From Bolinopsis microptera (taxonomy: Eukaryota; Ctenophora; Tentaculata; Lobata; Bolinopsidae), in assembly GCF_026151205.1 (NCBI RefSeq), contig NC_087073.1, positions 12,121,578 to 12,185,577 on the forward strand: a stretch of 64,000 nucleotides of DNA. The letters are read 5' to 3'. Under the pieces are notes generated by a model that was not told the origin of the DNA, did no database searches, and saw only the letters and a list, made by a program, of their open reading frames with translations. How positions within the stretch are numbered: the first letter of the stretch is position 1; every line of letters begins with the position of its first letter. Shown piece after piece: positions 56,117-64,000 of this stretch. Position numbers and translations under genes: made by a program.

Positions 56117-57011
56117 TACTTTGAGTACTTTGAGTAGGTTTGGCTGGGATCGCTTCAGGACAACAGTATCAAGTACGTCCTCCTATTACTCCGCTGGGGT
56201 CTTTTTGAGTTGTTGTTAGTAGCGGTGTATCCTTTAGTAGGGGGTGTGTCGGGGAATTCTTTAAGGAATTTAGCCAGTGACGATTTTAACAGGTCAAACT
56301 TTTTATTTGGAGCAGATTTGTGAAAAGTCCTTCTGTTGTAAAAAATTGAGTCTGATTATTTGGAACGCGCGATGACACAAAATTGATTTAAGTTTGTAAC
56401 GGAGGCTGTATTTTTGCCGCGCAGACGCGCGCTTATAAGCATGCTGTTTGCACGTTTTCTTCGTTTGTTGTAATTTGGAGCACTACATGCAGCACTACAT
56501 GCTACTGGCTACAGCATTTCACTGTTATCAGAATGAAAATCTAAACAAGTGAGACTTGTGTTCACGCGGTTTTGTTAGACGGGATTCATCTTTGTGGAAG
56601 TGGGTTCGGGATGAGAAGTGGTTTAGCATGAAGGGGGTAAATTTTGATGGCTGACATCTGTGCAGATTCGTGTTCGTCAATATGTCAGATACTGATGTTG
56701 TACAACGATGAATTCCCGATTTGAATTTAATAGCCGTAATAAATTACGTATAAATAACAAAGCTTCTTCTGTCAGTTTGTATGAAGATAAAGTTTAAAGT
56801 ATAAATCACCGGAGTAAAAACATAATAATGATACTGAAACGTTCACAAATCTCCGAAATTTCGGCCTTTCTTGATCTTGGTATGTCACATACCAACATTT
56901 AACCATTTTCTCCTATGTTGGTATATCTTTTAACTTATAGTTAACAATTAGATTCGATTAAATTCTTTATCCTTCGCCCAAATCTCTCAACATCAATAAA
57001 CAGTTACTACA
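56117..57011. other. Intergenic
   Basis: No feature is supported apart from a CGCAGACGCGCGC cluster near 56421. Confidence 0.4.
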
Positions 57012-57617
57012 CTAGGTTCCTTACTCTGCACTGAGAAGGACATTCAAAGAAGGAGAATCCTAGCTGAGATTGCTTTTAAGAACTTTGGAAAAGTATGGTT
57101 GTCCGGTAAGAAAATTTCCCTTGAAAGAAAGCTGAGGTTATATGATGCTCAAGTTGTATCTGTATTGATTTACAACTCAAATAGTTGGAGTCCTAAGAAA
57201 GCAACCATGGAGAAAATGGACACACTCCATCGTAGACACCGCAGGTCCATTTTAAACATCAAATGGCCTAAAGGTATGATAAGCAACAAAGAATTGTATG
57301 AACGGTGCAAAGTTGAAAAGTTATCCAAGCGTATTGAACACCAGCGGTGGAAGATGTTTGGACACATTCTCAGGAGTATGGAGAACACCCCAGCCCAAAC
57401 GGCTCTCTCTTTTGCAATTGAATCAGATAATTTATTCATTGGTAGATTGGGGAGACCTAGAATGAACTTGTTATCGGTTTTAAGAAGTGATTTAAGTAGT
57501 AGAAATTTGCAAATGGACAACTTGCATGAATTGAACGAAATTAGAGATATAGCTGCATGCAACAGATGTTGGGAAAATCTTTTTAAGGGTACAGTTTACC
57601 GCATTAAGGTATTTTAA
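57012..57617 (+). pseudogene. LINE C-terminal fragment, family A
   Basis: Open from LGSLLCTEKDIQRRRILAEI to a TAA at 57617 (about 201 codons, uninterrupted). Includes ISLERKLRLYDAQVVSVLIY, the post-RT thumb region, then LHRRHRRSIL, RIEHQRWKMFGHILR and LGRPRMNLL, the standard C-terminal segment of many non-LTR elements. The RT core is absent. The LGSLLCxEKDI junction is shared with the fragment at 30790-31085, so both come from one family. Confidence 0.8.
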
Positions 57618-58050
57618 GAATCATTTTTGTCGGTAAGATCCTGTTTTATAATAATAATAACATGGTAATCGATAAAATGAACGCCTGTGAAACACCTAAG
57701 ATTCATTTTATTTTTAAATTTGTAATGTCGTCACCTAACAACCATCCGCCTAAGCTACTTTCTGAAAAAACAGTTTCCCTCAGAAAGTCATATCATTTGT
57801 GAACGCCCTAATGTGGAGTATATGATGGTAAAAGGCAGCTAATTAATGATTATCATAAATCAATTATCATTGAAATGCGTAAAGATAGATCCCGATAAAA
57901 TTAAAAATCCTGAACTGATAATATAAACATTGAAATGTCATATTTGATAAAAATTATGTCACACTCAGGTTATCCCTTAAATTGGTGGAAACGAGGTTTC
58001 GTGGTCACGCTTCCACTTATACCCCCTTCCTTGTAAATACAAATAGACTT
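57618..58050. other. 3' flank of the mitochondrial carrier gene
   Basis: No coding feature. On the minus strand AATAAA occurs at 57712-57707, about 340 bases after the carrier stop, a plausible polyadenylation signal. Confidence 0.4.
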
Positions 58051-58197
58051 TTAGAGGGGTTTGATGCCAGATATTCGTCTGAGTTGCTCGAACATTAAGA
58101 ATGTCATACAAGTGTGAGGTCCGACTCTTGCCCAGTTAGGGAACCAGCCCTTGTACAACCCTTTCACCCCTTCTGTTCTTATTATCAGTAACAAAAC
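58051..58197 (-). CDS. Carrier exon 6 (C-terminus)
   Basis: VLLLIIRTEGVKGLYKGWFP, NWARVGPHTCMTFLMFEQLR, ending RISGIKPL and TAA at 58053-58051. This is the standard C-terminal helix of the family (GxxPxWxRxGPxxxxxFxxFEQLR). Confidence 0.88.
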   Translation of the reverse strand, partial: VLLLIIRTEGVKGLYKGWFPNWARVGPHTCMTFLMFEQLRRISGIKPL

Positions 58198-59974
58198 CTG
58201 TGAAGATCAGTCACTTAGAAAAAAACAAGTTGGAGTTGTAGCTGACTAAAAAGTTGGGTTAATCAAAAAAGTTTAATGTAAGGGCCAAATAAAAATAATC
58301 TGAAACAACTACGTGAAATTTTATTTTATAATGGAGATTATAGAATTTAAAAAGTTTACTGAATTTAAAAAGTGCCCGCAGCCAAAACAGCCAAACAGCT
58401 CAATCTTATCACCTAATCACCTGAGGAATGTTCTTGTATTTTGCGGCAACTCCTGGTTTTCTGTTTTCAGACTGCATCCGACTCTTCACCACATCAACAG
58501 GATTATTGGCGGTTGCTACACAAAAACCCGCGAATATGCTCGAGATAAAGTGAAGTACTGGACCTTCTCTGAGCCAGCCTACTTTTAACAGGAAGTGTTT
58601 TGAGTGGTCGTACGATGGAATCTGGACAAGATATTTGTTAATTTTAAACAACTAACTACATAATAGTGACCCAGAGGTGGCAGCCTCCGGTTATCTTTGC
58701 TGTAGTTGCTACATGGTTACAAAATAATCAGTCGTCATAGATACATAAATTAGTTGCTAAAGCAACTTATACAGAATTTGCCTTAGAAACTAAAACTTTG
58801 GTTCATAAAGTTACAAGTATGGTTGGAAATCTAAATGGTAATATCCGGTGGTAGTTTGGGTGGATATAATCAAGTTATTTACCTGTGCAGCAGTTGTAAA
58901 TGTTCCTCTTCCTATGTTAGGTCCGACTCCTCGCCACATACCCCTGAGAATTCCTTCGTCTCTTCCGATTCGGTACAGAAGAACAAACATGTTGGGTAAC
59001 CTGCGGAGTCGTGATTGTCGAATGGTGTTTAACCGGACATTCTTACGTTTCTCGAACAAATTTTGGGAAATGTGGCAACAATATTTTCAAATGAAAAGCA
59101 ATTCTATTTTGAATGGAAATTATAAATATCTCCCACGAATCACTTACTTCCTCTGAATGTCAGTTTGCAATCGGACCTTGACCAGATCAAAGGGAGTTGT
59201 CAAAAAGGCTCCGATCGCACCAGAGGTTGCTCCCGCAAGTATTTTCTGGGGAAAAATTGGTAAAAATGATCAAGAAATGAGATTTTAAATTAAGATTTTT
59301 ACTGAAGCAGGCATGAAAAACATCAGACCCTCGAACTCTTAGAAATTTCTCAAAAGCCTCCCTACTTTAAGTTCAACATGGATTAAAGACAAACATATTA
59401 ACTCCACAAGTAACTCAATATTTACCTTGTGGAGTGGTAAAACTTCATTTCCCGGACTTATGATCTTCTTGACGGGCTCGTAACCACCCATCCTGATAGT
59501 GCTGTAGCTTGCTTCTCTACATAGAGAGGGTAACAACCCCGCGGTAAGCAAGGTACGGAGTCCTTCAGCTCTGGCAATCTGCGGGATATGGAGGAGTAAT
59601 GTTGCAGCGAATATATCAGCGATATGATATATGTTGCTTTAAATTTCAACTCACCAATGTGTGTTCAGATTTTCTAACATCTGAACCGTCTCAAATATAA
59701 ATATTAACAAAGCATGCAATTACATTTCTGTAATATAAGGAGAATAGATCACCCGGAGTATAGAGATTAGGGACAATATTTGTAATACCAACCTTTGTAG
59801 CACCACGGAACAGCCCTGGGTAACTCTCTGATAGATCCCTTTGTTCTGATTATCACATTGCATCCTCACTTTAACCACATCTATAGGGTGGGTTATCGTC
59901 CCTGAGAACATGTTTGAGATTCCAGCTAGAGCGAATGTTAAGGGGACAGTGTAGTCCCTGGATGTCCCTGACAT
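58051..59974 (-). CDS. Mitochondrial carrier protein (SLC25 family, UCP-like), six exons, about 299 aa; exon 1 frame-broken by one base
   Basis: Inner-membrane solute transporter of the SLC25 family. Exons: 59974-59793, 59578-59426, 59245-59148, 59000-58883, 58621-58421, 58197-58051, with GT-AG junctions and agreeing phases. The three family repeats are present, with signatures HPIDVVKVRMQ, TPFDLVKVRLQ and NPVDVVKSRMQ (PxDxxK/R), and matching second helices (YPGLFRGATK, GMWRGVGPNIGRG, GLYKGWFPNWARVGPHTC). About 299 residues is the normal family length. The closest known group is the uncoupling-protein / SLC25A14/A30-like branch; the substrate cannot be told. Exon 1 is 182 bases: the N-terminal and C-terminal parts are in different frames, and one more base near the CCC at 59837-59839 would be needed. 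All else looks intact, so an assembly error is likely, but a recent pseudogene is possible. Confidence 0.85.
58421..58621 (-). CDS. Carrier exon 5
   Basis: Sixty-seven codons, phase 0. IPSYDHSKHFLLKVGWLREG, then AGFCVATANNPVDVVKSRMQ; repeat 3 first helix and signature. Acceptor cttgtccag, donor GTGATT. Confidence 0.87.
58883..59000 (-). CDS. Carrier exon 4
   Basis: LPNMFVLLYRIGRDEGILRG, MWRGVGPNIGRGTFTTAAQ; repeat 2 second helix with the usual EGxxGxWRGVGPxxxR pattern. Acceptor ctccgcag, donor GTAAAT. Confidence 0.87.
59148..59245 (-). CDS. Carrier exon 3
   Basis: KILAGATSGAIGAFLTTPFD, LVKVRLQTDIQR; repeat 2 first helix with its PxDxxK signature. Donor GTAAGT, phase 2 out. Confidence 0.87.
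59426..59578 (-). CDS. Carrier exon 2
   Basis: Fifty-one codons, phase 0. IARAEGLRTLLTAGLLPSLC and REASYSTIRMGGYEPVKK match the second helix of repeat 1 in UCP-like carriers (EGxxxLxxGxxPxxxRxxxYxxxRxGxYE). Confidence 0.85.
59793..59974 (-). CDS. Carrier exon 1, with one-base frame break
   Basis: ATG at 59974 (context CAGGACCATGT). MSGTSRDYTVPLTFALAGIS leads into the first carrier signature. The frame stays right to about CDNQNKG, then must shift to read SYPGLFRGATK and the donor GTTGGT. The bases at the shift are a short G run on the minus strand (CCC at 59837-59839), a typical site for homopolymer length errors. The frame is also open upstream of the ATG. Confidence 0.75.
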
Positions 59975-61979
59975 GGTCCTGAGCTCTGTTAGCGGTGGAG
60001 TGGTGGGGTCTGTTACTTGCGAGGAGAAGATGCGAGGAGTATGTGATTGTCTCTGGTCTGTTACATTCTAATATGACTCCTTGTAGGAAATTTGGTTGAA
60101 AATTTCTATTTCTAGAAATAGAATTCAGTAAACGTTTAAAAATGTAAGGTGGACCATGGACATAATCTATTGAATCGAATTAATCGTGTACAAGCAATTA
60201 TCAAGCCAATGCCTGATTCGAAATGGAGACTGATAAAAACTGTACAAATTATTATTAATTAATTAAATCAATCCTAGACGAGGGTGGTAGGGTACTATAG
60301 TGTTGCTGAACTACGACAATTTCTTGAGGGTTTGTTTTGTAAATTTTACTATTTCGAGTAAATGAAACGACAGAAATGGAAATTAAAATGATTCTGAAAA
60401 GTGAGACTAAAACTTAAAAGCAAAATCAGAAAATGAACCACACGAATATCTAGAGGACATCGCCAAAATAGTTATTCAATGTAAACCTTTAGGAAGTAGG
60501 CTGCAGAACATCGTAATCTACTACAAGGATACTGTAGTAGGGTTGAAGAGAAACTAGCAATTGAATTACTACTGCAAATCTAAATTGTTATAACACTTAA
60601 CACTACGTGGCTAGGATGTAAATTCGCCCCCTGCCATATTGATATAAGCATATGGTCATAAATTATGCTTTCTTATAATAAATATATGGTCCTAGAGTAG
60701 CGGGGAGGAGTACGTGAGGAGCATGGTCGTGTTGTGGAACAAAGTCTTATAATGAACAATTAAAGACTGTTAAAGAATGTATCCAGCATTTACTAATAAG
60801 CTAAAACTCGTCTAGTCACAGAACGACAATTGTATGATATAAACTAACAACGCACGTTCTTTTGCGTCCATTTTATTTCAATAGCGCCTATCTAGTATCT
60901 TACATTGTGTAGCCTACAGACTACAAACTACAAGTACAAGCTCTTGAAGTAAATAGGGCGATGTAATCGCGAAAATTCTACAGCGCAGTTCGAGTACGTA
61001 AAGGGCGCTTAAAAAGTTAAATTTACGCTCAAAGCAAGCTCGAATACTAGGAAACACGCCAAAATGTCTGAAGCAAACAAATTCAAACATCGACCGAGAA
61101 TGTATCTCACAAAGTTTGCATCTACCTATTCAGGTATGCTACTAAATTCTATGCTGGAGTATTTAGAATGACAAATTTACATCGTGAATGTTTTGTTAGG
61201 GGTAAGATTTGGAAATATAATGAATGAACTAGGCACTACTACAAAAGTGTCAAATAAAATTGACGTATCTTACACTATAGGTACAGGTACATGGATACAC
61301 GCAGAGAAAAGGCAAGAAGATACACAATACAATGTAATAGTTATAGATAACAAGCTGTTTCGTAAGCAGCATTTGCAATATTTGACGGCGGATATACTAT
61401 ACATCATACGGATATGCTATACTGATACATAAGTTACAAGTTAGACAGAATACATTGTACATTGTGCAATGTGCTTATTGTGCAATTTTGATAGTGTACC
61501 TACACTATGCATTATACAGAATACAAAAATATGTACTTGTATGTGCGTGTTTGTAATTTTTTTAGAACTTCTATTAGTTCTCAAGTATGTGATGAAAAAT
61601 TGACGCACCATGGACTTGGGTGAAAAATAGGGGTCTTTTAGTCTGCAACTGATGCGCCTTGCACTAGCTGCACTAGCTTAGCTGGATGAAACCTATGGTG
61701 TTATCTGGCCTTCAATCCCTCGTCATAGGGTGGTGTCTGAGGTTGAATTGGTGCGCCAAAAACCAAAATGTTGGTTTCCATTTTTTCCAAAACGGAAAAA
61801 TGACCTTCCCATGAAATTGAATGAAATTGATTGCTCGCATTTACCATTCTTAACAGGAATTAATTTGATAGTCCTCATAATGAATGATCTGCGAATATTC
61901 CCGCAGACACGTCTTCCGTCCCGAGGTTTGAGACCTGGAACAGCTCAAGGGACCCCTCAGAAACGAATTTGGCTTGGGT
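59975..61979. other. Intergenic: carrier 5' flank
   Basis: The first bases are the presumed 5' UTR or promoter of the carrier. No gene is recognised further on. A short frame at 61184-61432 shows no family resemblance. Confidence 0.4.
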
Positions 61980-62390
61980 AGACTGAATATAGGGTAGTTT
62001 TGCGCAATTGACCACGCCATTTTTGGCGCTTTCGCGATATCTAGACCCACATATCTCAACTTCTGATTGGAGAAAAGAAATAAACTTGGGTATGAAAATG
62101 GTCAGAATCGACATATTTAAGGAAGTAGAACATCATGGTTTCAAAGTCCTCACACTTAAGGTTGATGATCAGTTATATGACCACACCCTTTTGTGGTTTC
62201 GCGAGTAATAATTATCACATTTATTTCAGAATATCTCAGCTACTAATTGGAGCTAAACGCTCATCTTGGGCATTAAAATGGTCAGAATAATCACATTGAG
62301 TGGGGTAGAGTATAGTTATAAAGTCTACAGACTTCAGGTTGTTCAGTTATTAGGTCAAACCCTATTTTTAGAAATGTTTGCACCATTGCA
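61980..62390. repeat. Relative of the 46.7-kb inverted-repeat element
   Basis: Shares ATCTCAGCTACTAATTGGAG, TAAACGCTCATCTTGGGCAT, AATGGTCAGAATAATCACAT, GAGTGGGGTAGA and GTTCAGTTATTAGGTCAAAC with the interior of the element at 46695-47801, with two successive diverged copies of the unit. No terminal repeats are recognised, so it is a partial copy. Confidence 0.65.
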
Positions 62391-62567
62391 GTTGCAAGTA
62401 ATTCTTCTTGGCCGTGAATGCAAAAGAAAAATCATAATCTACTTGCCTGACCCCTTTCCAACTAAGGCGACAGAAGCATCTGGAGACATTTCTTCATTTA
62501 TTTTCTAGTGTTCACTACTTCGGTCATTTGGCATGACGTCAAGATGTATAGTTCACATTACTTTCCT
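62391..62567. other. Intergenic
   Basis: Unassigned sequence between two repeats; nothing supported. Confidence 0.35.
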
Positions 62568-62808
62568 ATAATTCTCTTTTATTAAACATACACACTTAAC
62601 TCATGGAGTACTTACTTGTACTTGAAAAGGTCTCCTCCTAGTCGTTGGAGTGGCCTGCACCCCATAGTAACTCCTTTCTCCGGTGTATTAGACCTCTCCA
62701 GTGAACCCTGTCTGTAGCTTGTTGTTCTGCATCTTCAAATCGTGATGTTATCGACACCTGTGAAGATAATTCTCTTTTATTAAACATACACACTTAACTC
62801 ATGGAGTA
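62568..62808. repeat. 43-bp direct repeat flanking a LINE tail fragment
   Basis: ATAATTCTCTTTTATTAAAC and the following 23 bases occur at 62568-62610 and again, identical, at 62766-62808. The 155 bases between them hold the minus-strand fragment annotated next. Confidence 0.85.
62640..62757 (-). pseudogene. Possible LINE C-terminal tail fragment
   Basis: The minus-strand frame VSITSRFEDAEQQATDRVHW, then RGLIHRRKELLWGAGHSND and a stop, resembles the ATDRxxWRxL closing motif of several non-LTR ORFs. It is preceded by an acceptor-like CTTCACAG. A terminal exon of a host gene cannot be excluded. Confidence 0.4.
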
Positions 62809-64000
62809 TCTTAACTCATTGTATTTGTTTTTGTTTGTTTGTTTGTGTGACCTATATATTTATTGTGTGACCTATATATTCAATAAAATTAAAATTGTTT
62901 CATTCATATTATGATTGTTCAATACCTTAGGAAATTTAAGAATTTACTCTTTGTTTATGTTACTCTTTCTTAGTCTTTCTACGTTTATTTCTTAGATGTC
63001 AATGGCTGCTTTCTCTTAGGTAGGCCCCTATCTTTGTCCGTGTTGCAACAAATCTTTTGACAGATGCATTGGAGGACTTCGCCGCGCCGCGCAAACTAGC
63101 ATTCTTGCTTCGTCGCATCGTCGCATCGTCGCATCGTCGCATCGTCGCATCGTCGCATCATCGCAGAGCAACGATCTCGATGGGTTGACACCATCGATCA
63201 ACAGATGCATTGCAGAGCACTCCTTTCTTTGAGCATTAACATCTGCCGCCACACCTTTTGTTGATATCTTTGTTCTTACAGGAACAAGTAACCTTCCCAT
63301 GATTATGAATGAAATTGATTAAGCTCGCTTTTACCATTCTTTATCAGGAATTAATTTGATAGCACATATTTTTTTGTCAGTCACTGAAAAAATCAACCTG
63401 GTCTTGCACATTAATAATAGTTATTATTTAAATGCATGTCGTAAAATCAAAAACAAAGAGAACAAAACTTTCGTAAAAGTACCGTCTATGATCTGTAGAG
63501 TGTAAATGAAAACGATTGAATAAAGTTATCGGAGAATCTCTACTGCTGTTCCAAGCATATGTTTAGATTTTACGATGAACCCATATTTACGTCTTTTATT
63601 GAAGTGATTATTTGCAGAGCATGTGCTTTTGCCAGGTGTCTTTTCCACCGAACGTTATTTTATTTCTATAATTATTGTCAACATTAGCTGGAGAACTATC
63701 ATTCACGATCTAGTAATTACTATTTACTATCATTTATAGCTTTAAATACCCATAATTTAGTCCTGTTGCTCAGTAGAATTGAGAATGTGAGACCTTACAA
63801 CTGCGATTTTTCTACATCCCTTGTTCTTTTATTTAAATGGTGAAAATAAAATGATCACACAAGTCATAAACTTGTGACCATTCTGAACTTCATCATGTCT
63901 TACTCTGTATCTGTTGTGAGTTGTCGTTCAAAGTGTTAGTGATTGATTACTAATTAATTAGTAATTAATTAGTAATTAATTAGTAAATAATTGGTTTTAT
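62809..64000. other. Intergenic, end of window
   Basis: Contains GTTT and TGTGACCTATATATT short tandem repeats (62827-62885), the GTCGCATC array listed below, and a TAATTAATTAG array at 63941-63986. No gene is recognised. Confidence 0.4.
63112..63160. repeat. GTCGCATC octamer array, about six copies
   Basis: Perfect 8-bp tandem units ending in a diverged CATCATCGCAG. Reading frames through it are repeat artefacts. Confidence 0.9.

Noticed and set aside
63028-63300. Minus-strand frame with CDDATMRR repeats
   Set aside because: It is a translation of the GTCGCATC octamer array, not a protein gene.
1-64000. tRNA, rRNA and CRISPR-like features
   Set aside because: I looked for tRNA B-box-like GGTTCGANTCC, rRNA-like conserved blocks and regularly spaced repeats with unique spacers. 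Isolated partial matches had no cloverleaf context, and the tandem arrays have no spacers.

Overview
This window is nuclear DNA from an animal. It is AT-rich, its genes are split by standard GT-AG introns, and it carries many transposon-derived repeats. The best-supported gene, liprin-beta, is a metazoan synapse and cell-cortex scaffold. The species is not resolved. The repeat content (a PIN-like transposon protein family that I know mainly from cnidarians and hemipteran insects, plus a LINE and several short hAT-like elements) suggests a marine or early-branching invertebrate, but this is inference only.

Layout. 0.6-21.1 kb, minus strand: a complete liprin-beta (PPFIBP) gene. Thirteen coding exons join in phase to give about 728 residues: a short N-terminal segment, a coiled coil with an unusual tandem ERD heptad block, a serine-rich linker and three SAM domains. 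Its introns hold two short hAT-like elements (7.9-8.4 and 13.0-13.4 kb), a long 9-bp satellite (9.4-9.7 kb) and several hairpins. 21-45.9 kb: a gene-poor, transposon-rich block. It contains a 5'-truncated LINE with an intact 851-codon frame and clear target-site duplications (23.0-25.6 kb), two copies of a roughly 93-bp mini-element with 8-bp target duplications (26.0 and 26.4 kb), fold-back elements, reverse-transcriptase fragments and, at 31.2-35.5 kb, a 4.3-kb DNA element. That element has long inverted repeats and a decayed open frame for a large protein that includes a PIN/FEN-like nuclease region and a Cys-rich tail.

45.9-50.6 kb, plus strand: a six-exon gene for a 505-residue protein that I do not recognise. 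It has an AT-hook-like motif, a coiled coil, a Ser/Pro-rich region and a C-terminal CxxC-x14-CxxC motif, and a 1.1-kb inverted-repeat element sits in its second intron. 50.6-58 kb: intergenic, with hairpins and a further reverse-transcriptase fragment. 58.0-60.0 kb, minus strand: a six-exon mitochondrial carrier (SLC25 family, UCP-like) whose first exon is one base short of an open frame. 60-64 kb: intergenic, with repeat fragments.

No functional link between the three host genes is visible. They look like independent loci separated by transposon-rich DNA. Exon coordinates were read by eye from splice signals and phase; coordinates of repeat arms are approximate to a few bases.
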